The notes: generated by a model from the letters alone, not told the origin. DNA of 64,000 bases from Gambelia wislizenii (GCA_030847615.1 JAUMIR010000014.1:12314501-12378500); one strand, 5' to 3'. Shown: positions 20,530 to 30,219, counted from the stretch's first letter. A program made the numbers and translations.

Positions 20530-21085
20530 GAAAATAATAATAAAATGACAACAACAACAATAGTAATTTATTACCTGCCTCTCCCTATGAATTGAGGTGT
20601 GGAACAACAGATTAAAATACACCAATAAACAGATACTTAACACAATTAAAACCATGAACACCAATTAAAAATAAATAATCAGTTAAAAGAGCACAATATC
20701 AGTTTTAAAAGCATACGTACATATTAAATTCACAATTTAAAAACTTGCAGTTTAAAAACCATCTAGATAGGCCTGCCAGAAGAGATTGGTCTTTATATCT
20801 TTTTTTAAAATTCAGACAGTGTATCCATCTGTTAGATCTCTTCCAGCAGGTTATTCCACAATTTGGGGGCATCTGATGAAAAAAATCCTCTGATTAACAG
20901 ATGCCAGCCTGGTCCTGGCTGACTGAAGTAAATGCCCTCCAGAACACCTGAGTGTACAGGGTGATTATACAAGAGATTCTGTAGATAACTTGGACCCACA
21001 TCATGTAGGGCCTTAAAGGTAACAACACTTTGTACTTGCCTGGAAACTAACTGGCAGCCAGTGGAATGATTTTGATATAGGTGTA
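20530..21085 (-). pseudogene. L2-type LINE, RT C-terminus and 3' UTR
   Basis: The minus strand encodes 'TFKALHDVGPSYLQNLLY' and 'DAPKLWNNLLEEI' (20832-21140), the conserved end of L2 reverse transcriptase. This is followed by an A-rich 3' UTR with an (AAT/CAA)n tail at about 20527-20560. 5' truncated and stop-free only over about 100 aa. Confidence 0.8.
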
Positions 21086-21231
21086 ACATGAAGCAATAAT
21101 GGTTCCCAAACTTTGGTCCACCAGATGTTTTGGACTTCAATTCCCAGAAGCCTCAGCCAGTTTGGCTGACAGCCAGGAATTCGAGAAGCTGAAGTCCCAA
21201 ACCTCGGAAGGACCCAAGTTTGGGAACCACT
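21086..21231. mobile_element. foldback MITE (GGTTCCCAAACTTTGGTCC)
   Basis: Begins ATGGTTCCCAAACTTTGGTC and ends AAGTTTGGGAACCACTGCAG; inner arms CTTCAATTCCCAGAA / TCGAGAAGCTGAAGTCC also mirror each other. About 145 bp, no ORF of its own. Confidence 0.75.
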
Positions 21232-21400
21232 GCAGTAGGAAGAGAAAGAGACCACACTACAGGTTGATCGACTTGATCAAGGGAGTCAAAAACCAGAGTG
21301 TGCAGGACCTGAGCAGGGTGTTGATGACAGGAGCTCTTGGAAAGCTCTCATTCATAGGATCATCATAAATCAAAGTTGACTTGATGGAAAACAACAACAG
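21232..21400 (+). mobile_element. Bov-B/RTE LINE 3' end, right part of split copy
   Basis: Encodes 'RKRPHYRLIDLIKGV', 'LQDLSR'-like 'VQDLSRVLMTGALG', then GTTGACTTGATGGAAAACAA with an ACAACA tail. Confidence 0.75.
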
Positions 21401-21454
21401 ACAACTTCACTTATCTCAAAGGGGGTCCAGACAGTGGGCATGTTTCTCCCCCTC

Positions 21455-21580
21455 CTACATTTTATCCGCATCAAAATCCTGTGAGGTAAGTTTGGTGATG
21501 AAGCCCAGCTCACATAGCAAGCTTTCTGGCTGAGCAAGGACTCCAGCTGAGGTCTCCTCATTCCAGTGCTAGTCTGGCAC
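21455..21580 (-). mobile_element. degenerate tRNA-SINE fragment
   Basis: AATCCTGTGAGGTAAGTTTG ... GCCCAGCTCACATAGCAAGC ... CTGAGCAAGGACTCCAGCTG follows the order of a reversed SINE body and head, strongly diverged. Confidence 0.35.
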
Positions 21581-21714
21581 TTTTGCTCCTTCAGATTGCC
21601 ATGGGTTTTAGTTGCTAGCCATGCAAATAGACCTGATGAGAGAGTGAGGATTGGTGTAATGGCTACTTGTGTCATAAAGCTATCAAACATTCCTGAAATG
21701 GGAATATGTGGTCT

Positions 21715-22105
21715 GTCTATTAAATAACGAGACTGATAAATAACCCATCTTTGTTTATATGTTTTACAATTCTAATGCTTGTCCCCTTAAATATACTCTC
21801 CATTCACACTTACACACAATGCAGTCTTGTTTTCCATTAGTCAAAGGCATGGAGCAGATCAGTTTCTGTCAGCTGTTTCAACACATCTGTCGTTTTCTTC
21901 GTACTGCATCAATTGACTCAAAATGTGTTCCTTTAAGCATCGATTTCACTTTAGGGAAAAGAAAAAAGTTGCATGGTGCTGAATCAGGTGAACACGGAGG
22001 ATGTTCAAGTGTAGTAAAGCGTTCATCAGCTCCCAAACTGCTTCACCGAAAGTGCTGTGTGAGCAGGCGCATTGTCTTGATGAAGAATGAAACCATTTTT
22101 CCACA
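21715..22105 (-). pseudogene. mariner-family transposase, C-terminal part
   Basis: The minus strand, in shifting frames, reads 'LWKNGFILHQDNAPAHTA' (third-acidic-residue region of mariner), 'PCDFFLF'-like text, 'LKGTHFESIDAVR' and a C-terminal 'CEWRVYL' block. Stops and frame changes show it is inactive. The element was split by a Penelope-like insertion at 22105; a short piece resumes at 30232. The far end near 21715 (TCTATTAAATAACGAGACTG) is probably close to its terminal repeat. Confidence 0.75.
22094..22105. repeat. target-site duplication of the Penelope insertion, left
   Basis: CATTTTTCCACA, repeated at 30220-30231. Lies inside mariner coding sequence. Confidence 0.75.
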
Positions 22106-22117
22106 TGAGAGGAACAT
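22100..22117. repeat. L1 target-site duplication, 3' side
   Basis: TCCACATGAGAGGAACAT, 18 bp, identical to 29232-29249. Lies across the mariner/Penelope junction, so the L1 came last. Confidence 0.95.
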
Positions 22118-22125
22118 TTTTTTTT

Positions 22126-22402
22126 CATAATTTTTATTCATATTTTCAAACAATTAAAAACCATTCATATATTCATACAATTAGTTATTAACACAAATTC
22201 AAGGCAGGTTCTACACACAACACAACCTGCTTATATTTTACCCTAAGATATCCATATTACACACTCCACACTTTACTTCCTTATTTCCTTCTTGACCACA
22301 TTGTTTAACTTATGCATAGTTTTCCCCCTTCTCTTTTTCTTCTCAATCCCATCCTGTCTCTGTTTTCCTTCATTTTACCTCTAACTTTTTCCTTTTTCTT
22401 TT
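22126..22402 (-). other. L1 3' UTR
   Basis: Follows the ORF2 stop. The first part on the coding strand is purine-rich (GAGAAGAAAAAGAGAAGGGG), typical of L1 3' UTRs. It ends ATGAATAAAAATTATG before the A tail, giving an AATAAA poly-A signal close to the end. Confidence 0.8.
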
Positions 22403-25213
22403 TCAATTTTCTTTCATATCCCATTTTATCCCCCATCTCTCTATCCAGATGGGTTTTAAAATCTCCCATTCTTCCAAACCCTTTAGGGTTTTCTTCTCAT
22501 CTAACAAGATCGTAAGTCTGTCCATTTCGAACATGTCGTGGAGTTTCTCTAGCCATTCTTCCGTCTTTGGGATCTCTTGTGTTTTCCAATATTTAGCATA
22601 AGTTATTCTTGCTGCTACCATTATATATGATAAAACCTTCCAATATTTCATTTGTCGTTGTTTATCTATCTTATTGAACAGATTAAGCAAATAGATCTCT
22701 GGATCTAATGGGAATTTTATATCAAATATTTTTTGTACTATTTTATGAATTCTTCCCCAAAATTTAACTGCTTTATCACATCTCCACCATAGGTGAAAAT
22801 ACGTACCTATGGCTTTCTGACACTTCCAACATTGATTTGTCATATTTTTATAATTTTTTGCTAATTTTACAGGAGTTAGGTACCATCTCATCCACATCTT
22901 ATACATGTTTTCCCTTATGTTGTAACTTCTTGTGAAGGATGTACCTTTGCCCCATAAGCCTTCCCAATACTCCAATGGTATCTCATGACCGAGGTCTTGT
23001 GCCCATCTTTCCCTATAGTGTTTTGTGTTTTCTTTTTCTTGTTTTGGTTTCATTAATAACTTATATATTTTTGATAAACTTTTTTTATTGTCTCCATGAA
23101 TAATTTCATCAAATTGTGTTACTTCTGTCTCTATACCCACAAGTTTTTGATCCATCTTAAATTTCTCAAGAAGCTGTTTATATAATAACCAATGGCATTC
23201 TTTGTTATCTGCTTTTAATTCTGTCTGGGTTTTCATTTTGTATATATTTCCTTCCAAATTCAATAAATCTTTATAAGTCAACCACATTCCTTTATATATA
23301 TCCTCTCTTTTGTAAAATGCTTCGTGGTTCGACAACCATAAGGGCATTTTCGTATATAATTTCCCTTTAAATTTTATCCAGGTCCTTAACATTGCTGCTC
23401 TGATATAGTGATGTTTAAATTCGCTATGCACTGTTGTCTTATTGTGCCATAAATAGGCATGCCACCCAAACCTTGTGTTAAACCCTTCTAAAGTTAACAG
23501 TCTAGAATTACTTAGTTTAATCCAATCTAACAGCCATGTCAATACACTAGCGTGGTAATATAATTGTAAATCTGGCAGTGTTAACCCTCCTCTTTCCCTT
23601 GATTCTGTCAGTATGTTCCATTTTATTCTCGGGTTTTTGCCTCTCCAAATATACTTTGATATATCTTTCTTCCATATCTCCATCACTTTATCATTCCTTA
23701 CAACTGGTAGATTTTGAAATAGGTATAACATCTTGGGTAACACATTCATTTTGATTGATGATATTCTTCCCAGTAACGATATGTCTAACTCTTCCCATTT
23801 CTTAAGATCTTTCTTAATCTCACTCCATGTTTTCCCATAATTATTCTCAAACAGATCTGAATTCTTACCTGTGATATTTATACCTAAATATTTAATTTTC
23901 CTCTCTGTCTTAAAACCAGTTATTTTTTCAAGTTCTTGTTCTTCTTGTTTTCTTATATTCTTTGTTAGCATCATCGTTTTATCCCTATTTATTTTTAGAC
24001 CCGCTAGTTCTCCATATTCTTCAATCACCTCCATCAATCTCCTTATACTTTCTTCTGGATTGTCTAATATAAAAACTAAGTCATCCGCATATGCCTTATA
24101 TTTATACTCTTTTCCTTTCCACTTCCACCCCTTTATTTGTTGATCCATTCTTAATTTTCTATTTAGAACCTCTATGATGGTAATAAATAATAAGGGGGAT
24201 AGCGGGCAGCCTTGGCGCGTTCCTTTTTCAATTTTAAATGGTTTGGTCTTTTCACCATTAACTATTACTTGAGCTTCTTGATTTCTGTAGATCTTACTTA
24301 TCCAGTCACAGAAGTTTTCTCCCATATCCATTCTCTTTAGAACTTCCAACATGAACTCCCAGTTAACATTATCAAATGCTTTTTCAGCATCCGCGAAGAT
24401 CAATAATAATTTTTTCTTATTATGTTTTTCATAAAATTCTATCAGATCTAGGAGTACTCTTATATTATCTTTTGCTTGTCTACCAGGAAGAAAGCCACTC
24501 TGATCCTCATGTATCCAATTTTTTAGGACTTTTAAAACTCTTTCTGCCAATATATTCGCAAAGATTTTATAATCTATATTCAAAAGTGATATTGGCCTAT
24601 AACTTCCAGGTAGTGTTAGATCTTTTCCTTCTTTCGGTATTAATGATATATCTGCTTTGCCCCAAGTATCTGGGCATTTACCTCTATTTATGTTATTTAA
24701 TAATCTACATAATGGATCCAACAATTCTTCTTCAAATACTTTATAATAAAGTACAGAGAAGCCATCTGGGCCAGGAGCCTTACCCATTTTCAATTTCCTT
24801 ATTGCTTCCCTAATTTCCAGTTTTGATATTTGTTTATTTAAATCTTTTTTCTGTTCTTCTGAAATTTCCGGTATTTTTTCTTTTCCCAAATATTCCTTCA
24901 TCTTAGTCTCCAGATCTTTTATATTTCCATGTTTTTTATATAATCTAGCATAATATTGTTCAAATATTTTAACTATTTCTTTCTGTTTAGTATACCTTCT
25001 TTGTTCATCTCGAATTTCTATTATTAACTTCTTCTCTTTCTCCTTCGTAAGTTTGTATGATAACCATTTACCCGGTCTATTTGACTGTTCAAAATATTTT
25101 TGATGCGCATATTTCATTCTATTCATAATTTCCATTGTCATATTACTTTCTATTTGCTTCTTCAAAATTTTTAATTCCTTTCTTATTTTCTCATCCGTAG
25201 GTGTTTTCTTCAA
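22403..25213 (-). CDS. L1 ORF2, reverse transcriptase and C-terminal part
   Basis: An open frame of 936 residues that is the downstream part of ORF2; its first codon here is TTG, so the true start is in the endonuclease frame. RT motifs: GKAPGPDGF about residue 144, FLPGRQAKDN 241, FADAEKAFDNV 273, GTRQGCPLSP 331 and the catalytic AYADD 374-378. A Cys/His motif C-x2-C-x8-H-x4-C at 795-812 matches the L1 ORF2 tail. The frame is fully open. It would make cDNA from the L1 RNA at the nicked target. It is out of frame with the endonuclease by one step (see 25210-26169). Confidence 0.93.
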   Translation of the reverse strand: MKKTPTDEKIRKELKILKKQIESNMTMEIMNRMKYAHQKYFEQSNRPGKWLSYKLTKEKEKKLIIEIRDEQRRYTKQKEIVKIFEQYYARLYKKHGNIKDLETKMKEYLGKEKIPEISEEQKKDLNKQISKLEIREAIRKLKMGKAPGPDGFSVLYYKVFEEELLDPLCRLLNNINRGKCPDTWGKADISLIPKEGKDLTLPGSYRPISLLNIDYKIFANILAERVLKVLKNWIHEDQSGFLPGRQAKDNIRVLLDLIEFYEKHNKKKLLLIFADAEKAFDNVNWEFMLEVLKRMDMGENFCDWISKIYRNQEAQVIVNGEKTKPFKIEKGTRQGCPLSPLLFITIIEVLNRKLRMDQQIKGWKWKGKEYKYKAYADDLVFILDNPEESIRRLMEVIEEYGELAGLKINRDKTMMLTKNIRKQEEQELEKITGFKTERKIKYLGINITGKNSDLFENNYGKTWSEIKKDLKKWEELDISLLGRISSIKMNVLPKMLYLFQNLPVVRNDKVMEIWKKDISKYIWRGKNPRIKWNILTESRERGGLTLPDLQLYYHASVLTWLLDWIKLSNSRLLTLEGFNTRFGWHAYLWHNKTTVHSEFKHHYIRAAMLRTWIKFKGKLYTKMPLWLSNHEAFYKREDIYKGMWLTYKDLLNLEGNIYKMKTQTELKADNKECHWLLYKQLLEKFKMDQKLVGIETEVTQFDEIIHGDNKKSLSKIYKLLMKPKQEKENTKHYRERWAQDLGHEIPLEYWEGLWGKGTSFTRSYNIRENMYKMWMRWYLTPVKLAKNYKNMTNQCWKCQKAIGTYFHLWWRCDKAVKFWGRIHKIVQKIFDIKFPLDPEIYLLNLFNKIDKQRQMKYWKVLSYIMVAARITYAKYWKTQEIPKTEEWLEKLHDMFEMDRLTILLDEKKTLKGLEEWEILKPIWIERWGIKWDMKEN

Positions 25214-26169
25214 TGCTTCTTCCTTCTTTTGAATTTCTTCTTTAAGTTCTTTTTCTTTTTTTTGCTTATTTTTTTATATTCATAGTCCAATTTCATAAGT
25301 TGCCCTCTTATAACAGCTTTTCCTGCATCCCACACAATATCTATCTTTGTGTCCTTGTCTAAATTCTCCACAAAAAATTGTTTTATAACAGTTTTTAAAC
25401 CTTCCACTGTTTCTTCTTTTTTCAGTAAGAAATCCTGAAGTCTCCAATTATATTGCTTTTTTCTAAATCCCAATTCCAAAGTCACTGGGGAGTGATCAGA
25501 GATCAATTTTGGTTGAATTTCTACTTTTCTTATATTTTTCAGCATCACGGTGGAGACCAAAAATATATCTAGTCTGGACCATGTTTTAAATCTATCTGAA
25601 TAGAATGTATAATCTCGTTCCTGTCCGTGTAATATTCTCCAGCAATCTTTTAAAGATAGTAGCTCCATCATTTCATTGACTTCTTTTGGTAATTTCCCTT
25701 GTCCCCCCTTTTTCCCTGCTGATCTATCCAATGTTAAATCAAAGACCCCATTCCAATCCCCAGCAAGCATCAAATTATCATAATCATATTTCATAAGTTC
25801 CTTACTGAGATTTTTATAAAACTTTCCTTTGTTATTCTGTGGACCATATACCCCTACCATCAAGATCTTCTTACTTTGCATATTTATTTCTACCCCTACA
25901 AAATGACCATTTACATCATTTATTATTTCTCTTGATTCATATCTTTTATTCACATATATTGCCACCCCTCGTTTTTTTCTATTATACTTTGTCATATATA
26001 ACTGTCCCAGGGTTTTATTTTCAAGCAATTTCTTATCTTGATCTCTAATATGTGTCTCTTGTAGGCACACAATCTCTGGTTTTTGTTTTATCAAATAATG
26101 TAGAACCAATCTTCTTTTATTTGGACTGTTTAGCCCATTGACATTCCAATTTATAATTTTCCCTTCCAT
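25210..26169 (-). CDS. L1 ORF2, endonuclease part (frameshifted)
   Basis: 319 residues from the ATG at 26169, of the APE-like L1 endonuclease. Active-site blocks seen: NWNVNGL (7-13), LQETH (36-40), VYGP (107-110), GDWN (137-140), SRLDIFL (198-204) and SDHSP (224-228). All key residues look present, so nicking activity could be retained. After about residue 297 the frame runs into a Lys-rich tail and a stop, because of a net one-base loss within the A-runs near 25252-25278. The RT frame continues the normal protein. Confidence 0.93.
   Translation of the reverse strand: MEGKIINWNVNGLNSPNKRRLVLHYLIKQKPEIVCLQETHIRDQDKKLLENKTLGQLYMTKYNRKKRGVAIYVNKRYESREIINDVNGHFVGVEINMQSKKILMVGVYGPQNNKGKFYKNLSKELMKYDYDNLMLAGDWNGVFDLTLDRSAGKKGGQGKLPKEVNEMMELLSLKDCWRILHGQERDYTFYSDRFKTWSRLDIFLVSTVMLKNIRKVEIQPKLISDHSPVTLELGFRKKQYNWRLQDFLLKKEETVEGLKTVIKQFFVENLDKDTKIDIVWDAGKAVIRGQLMKLDYEYKKISKKKKKNLKKKFKRRKKH
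25250..25280 (-). other. frame change within ORF2 A-runs
   Basis: On the coding strand TATAAAAAAATAAGCAAAA shows an A7 and, after AAGC, an A8 run. Upstream codons are in the endonuclease frame and downstream ones in the RT frame. A one-base deletion in either run explains it. Confidence 0.85.
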
Positions 26170-26207
26170 TTTTATTTAATTTTATTTAATTTTTAAGTTA
26201 ACTCTTT

Positions 26208-27470
26208 CTAATCTATTTGCTTCCCCTCATCCTCCTCTTCTTCTTCCTCCTCTTCTTCTTCTCCTTTTCCTAATCCTCCCACAGCACCTTGTATCTCTTC
26301 TTCTTCAGTTTCAAATTCATCCAGATCTTCTTCCCCTGATTCTATCTCTTCTTGTCCTTCCTCTCCTTCCTCCCCTCTCAACATTTCTTGGTCAGCCGTA
26401 CTTACTCTTCTTTCCTCTTCAGGGGTGTCCTTTGAGTATACTATATCTGTTATCTTCTTTGAGCTCTTAGCTCTCCGCTCTTTTGGTTCATCTCTCCTAC
26501 ATGTTTCTTCTTCTTCTTCTCTCCGATTTATTGCTTGTTCCTCCTTGTCTTGGTCTATATCTTCTTTTCTCTTTTCTAACATTATTTTATCCACTCTTTC
26601 TTTCTCTCCCTTCCTTCTTTTGTTACCATTCTCAACACCTTTTTGTATCTTTTCCAATAGATTCTTTGCTTTACTTATCGTGTTTATCAAATATGTTTTC
26701 ATTTGATATGTGACCGATAACCCTTCTATTTTGTTCCATTTATACCCTATTTGTCTTTCTCTCAATACTCTCGTTAAAAAGCTATATTCCTTTCTCTTTT
26801 TTAGCACTTGCGTAGGTATATCTTTATATATTTTAACTTCTTGACCTTCTATTACCAAGTTTTTTCTGATACTTTGCTGAATTATAATATCTTTCACTCT
26901 CTCCCATACTAAATATACTATTACATCCTGTGGAAAATTGTTCTTTTTTGCTATCCAGGAGTTTATTCGAAACAGTTTATCCACCTCGACATCAAATTGC
27001 TCCTGGTCTCAGTTTATAAACTCCGCTAGCACTGGGATCACCCTCATTTCCAAGTCTTCATTATTTGTTTCTAGTAAGCCTCTGATTTTAATACATTTTG
27101 TTCTTTTATAGCTTTCTTGTAATAATTTCTGGGTATCTTCCTGTCTACTTTTATTTTCTAATATTTTGGTTCTATCTTCTAAGTTGTCCACCTTTACTTG
27201 CAATTCTTGTATATCTTTACTCATTTTATTTACATCTTTCATCACCGTCTCTAACTGCGATCCAAACTTTTCTAGTTGTTTCTGTAAGTCTGTTTTTATT
27301 TCTCCCTTCAACTCTTTCATTTCTGATTTCAAGTCTAGTCTTAATTTTTTAAATTCTTGCAGTAGTAATGTATTTGTATCTCCCACTCTGGTTTGAAGTT
27401 CTATCGAAGACCTTCTAACCTCTCGGGTTTGCGATCTTGTCTGAGCCATCACTCTTTTTGAGATTGGCAT
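26208..27470 (-). pseudogene. L1 ORF1 with one in-frame TGA
   Basis: About 420 codons from the ATG at 27470 (a second ATG seven codons later is an alternative start), interrupted by one TGA at 27009-27011. N-terminal part (153 aa): a heptad-rich coiled coil about 30-115, then the RRM start 'KCIKIRGL'. After the stop, in the same frame: 'FRINSWIAKKNNFPQDVIVY' (RRM) and the C-terminal domain 'LTRVLRERQIGYKWN'. ORF1p normally trimerises and coats L1 RNA. An unusual, highly charged extension of over 100 residues follows the C-terminal domain and ends in a Glu run. Confidence 0.9.
27009..27011 (-). other. premature TGA in L1 ORF1
   Basis: The plus strand TCA reads TGA on the coding strand. Both flanking parts are in the same frame, so this single codon separates a 153-residue and a 266-residue part. 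Confidence 0.93.
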
Positions 27471-29231
27471 TTCTTCTTCCTTTTTGTCTATTTAGACCGT
27501 CTAGATTCCCTTCTATCTAAATTCAATTTCCTCTTAATTCCCCTTATATCCTCCAAACCTATATTCTTTTAAAGGTTCCTTTATAAATTGTCTGCCTGTT
27601 ATTTCCAAGTACAATTCATTTAATTAACCCAACCCTTGCAGCGTCTTATCAATTTTGTAAATGTATCTCCCCAATATATATTTATACCCTATCGTCCTCT
27701 TTCAATCACAAGTATCGTTATCAAATTTGACAATTATACAATGTTATACTTATAAGTTCCGAAAATTGGTTAATTCCCCCCACCTACTATTTTTCTTTTC
27801 AGTTACTATTTATAATGATCATTTATGTAATTTATATAATTTCCTTCCACTTAACTTAGATTTCTCATCAAACCAATTTCCAGCATTAACTCAACAATAA
27901 TCCAACTTTCATTCAAGTTTCATTCAAGCTAGTTTCCTCAAATTAAGGATTTTACACCATTCAACTTAATCCATAAATTTCATCAAAGCCAGTCCTAAAT
28001 TAAAATTCACCCTTGATTTCAAACAGAATAGACAATATATTCAGTTGATCCTATTAATCCCAAACTTTTCTAGCTGTTCAATTCATATTCATATTTCTTT
28101 CATGCTTATAAACCACTAGCAACAAGATAAACAATCATGCAGTATCAGCTTTTTACAATGCAATACAATATCTCTCACAACCAGTTTCAACTTCAAATAA
28201 ACTTAGTTTTTACCACTTAGTATTTTCACCAAACATAAGATTACCATGAATTATTTTCAGTTCTCATGGGCATTCACTCTCAATACACATAAAATATCAG
28301 ATCATAAGTCTTCTACAGCTTTCACACTCTGCCTTCTCTGCCTTCCCCTTTTCTTTCGCTTTCCCCGCTCCTTCGCTCCTTCGCTTGTTCTGCATCGTTG
28401 ATTTCCCTCCGCATTCACTTGTCCCTTATTTATTACAACGTTACAGCCTGCGGTAGGGAAGAAGATTCGGGGGTGATGTAGAGAGATTTACTCTCTCTCC
28501 TGTCCTTTAGTTCTTCGGCGCTAACTCTCCGTTGTTACTTTCATTTTCCAATTGTCCCCATCCGACCTTCTATCACCTTCTATCACCTTCTTTTCCGCTG
28601 GTCTTGTTCTTTCTCTTTTAATTGTCCATCTTCAATTAATTCTACTTTCCATCGGGTTCTCCACTTTCCACTTTTCTGCACTATATTTTAGACTCTTTTC
28701 CAGTCTCAAGTCCTTTCGAGTTTCCCTTCTCTTCGCTATCGAGTTTGTCTGCTTTCTCTCCAGCTTCCGTGTTTCCACTCTGCCTTCAGTTCTTAAGGAC
28801 GTACCTTAAGTTTCCCTTTCCAAACTAAGTTAACTCACTCGTTTGGTTATTTTTGCCACTACACGGACCAACAGAATTTAAGTAGGGCTTTTTATATGGC
28901 TAAAAAGGAAACTTGCTTCAGCCAAATTATATTCTCATATTCTAAATTCTAAAAAGTGGTGGCATCGCTTGAACCTATACAAAGGTAGCTCCACCTGGGC
29001 GGGTTATGGCGCCGACCTCCCCAAGTCTTTCCTGTGGGTAGAGTTAGCCTCCTTAACCCACAGAACTTGGGGCAAAAATTGATCTCTTGCTGCCTCCTCC
29101 GTTTGTCTAATTCCTCAGACAAAAACGTCCTTCCAAAAGTTGACTTAGTGGAAGGTTCTACCCAGGTTTTGCGGTCAGTCCTTCAGAGCTCCTAAAGAAC
29201 CAGCCTATTCCGATGCCGTCGCCACCGGAAG
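27471..29231 (-). promoter_or_regulatory. L1 5' UTR / internal promoter region
   Basis: 1.76 kb upstream of ORF1, ending in CTTCCGGTGGCGACGGC on the coding strand. The first few hundred bases are the most GC-rich of the element; further in it becomes AT-rich. A CATATAAAAAGCCC string lies near 28888-28902. No tandem monomers are visible. That it holds the promoter is inferred from L1 biology. Confidence 0.7.
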
Positions 29232-29249
29232 TCCACATGAGAGGAACAT
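29232..29249. repeat. L1 target-site duplication, 5' side
   Basis: Second copy of TCCACATGAGAGGAACAT, identical to 22100-22117. Confidence 0.95.
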
Positions 29250-29474
29250 GAGAGACACTGCAGACTGGGCCAGCCAGAAAAATCAGCAGTAGCAGAATAT
29301 GTTATAAACCAACCTGGACACAAAATGTTATTTAAAAAACACAGAAATTCTGGACCAGGCCAACAACTATCATGTCAGAATGCACAGAGGAGCTATTGAA
29401 ATCCACAAACACCTGGACAACTTCAACAGGAAAGAAGAAGTAGAAACCTTAAAGAAAGAAGAAGAAGAAACCTT

Positions 29475-29851
29475 AAAAGTAAACAAAGCAAAATAATAAT
29501 AATAATAATAATAATAGTAAAAAAAAGAGAGGGGGGGAGTTTGGATGGTTTAAGCTAGAATGGTATGGCAAGCGAGAGGGTATGACAAAGTGTCCAAAGA
29601 GGTGAGGAGGAGAGGGGAATGAAGAAAAAGAGAGTGAAATGAAGGGGGAGAAGTGAAGATGGAGAGAGGGAGATAAGAGGTGGAGAATAAAGGGGATAAA
29701 TGAGATGGAAGAAAAATGGGGTTGTCACTTACTTAAGGAATTTGAACGTGTAATTATGATTATATAATTATGATTGCTATAATTGTAATCATGATTGCTA
29801 TGTGGTGTTGTGTTTAACTTACTGATTTAATTTTTTAAAAAAGTAAACAAA
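29475..29851. mobile_element. 351-bp insert in Penelope with 13-bp target duplication
   Basis: AAAAGTAAACAAA at 29475-29487 and 29839-29851 bracket the insert. It holds an (AAT)n run at 29491-29515, a purine-rich GAGAGG tract, and an AT-rich end finishing with TTTTTTAAA. The purine tract and A-rich end look like an L1-type 3' UTR fragment, in which case it is 5' truncated; no ORF is left to prove it. Confidence 0.65.
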
Positions 29852-30095
29852 ATCTGGCTCCCAGTTTTGAAATACAATAGAATCAAAACTCAACACTTAC
29901 AAAGGAATTCCACCCAGGGATAGGGGGATTTCCAGCAGATAATGGCCCATCAACCAACCATTAGCCAAACAGACACTAATGAGCCTTGCATTTCTATACC
30001 CAGAAACTAACCATTCAATTACACAAATTTACATAACCTCCCCAACAGGGGTTCACAGTATATAAACTCCACACACACACCTTCCCAACCATTCT

Positions 30096-30130
30096 CTGAA
30101 GATGCCAGCCACAGATGCAGGTGAAACATC
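30096..30130 (+). ncRNA. hammerhead-ribozyme-like motif, second Penelope copy
   Basis: CTGAAGA, helix II TGCC / TGCA, GAAAC and ATC in the same arrangement as at 12967. One helix II pair differs from the first copy. Confidence 0.38.
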
Positions 30131-30219
30131 AGAAAGAAACTCTTATAGAACACGGCCTCACAGCCCGGAAAAAAACAACGAAAATCTATGGATTCCGGCC
30201 GTGAAAGCCTTCAACTTCA

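Larger units (their letters stand above)
22118..29231 (-). mobile_element. full-length L1 LINE
   Basis: A 7.1-kb element on the minus strand: 5' UTR (27471-29231), ORF1 (26208-27470), 38-bp spacer, ORF2 (22403-26169, with one frame change), 3' UTR and a short A tail (T8-9 at 22117-22125). It is bracketed by a perfect 18-bp target duplication. The domain order (coiled coil/RNA-binding ORF1; AP-like endonuclease, RT and Cys/His ORF2) is that of the L1 clade. Two lesions (TGA in ORF1, indel in ORF2) predict it is not autonomous as sequenced. The perfect duplication and long open frames suggest a recent insertion. Confidence 0.95.
29250..30219 (+). mobile_element. Penelope-like element (GIY-YIG tail), main part
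   Basis: Encodes 'RHCRLGQPEKSAVAEYVIN', 'MLFKNTEILDQANNYHVR' and 'AIEIHKHLDNFNRKEE', the C-terminal GIY-YIG region. It starts with TGAGAGGAACAT at 22106, is interrupted by the L1, and ends at GCCTTCAACTTCA. Flanked by 12-bp CATTTTTCCACA copies at 22094 and 30220. A 351-bp insert lies at 29488-29838. The RT part is missing (5' truncated). Confidence 0.8.

Noticed and set aside
21946..22128. Mariner transposase as a domesticated gene
   Set aside because: Stops, frame changes and an insertion interrupt the reading; no full catalytic domain remains.
23871..24813. Plus-strand ORFs of 84-145 aa across the L1
   Set aside because: Antisense shadows of L1 ORF2 and ORF1, rich in Leu/Phe/Ser because the coding strand is A-rich.
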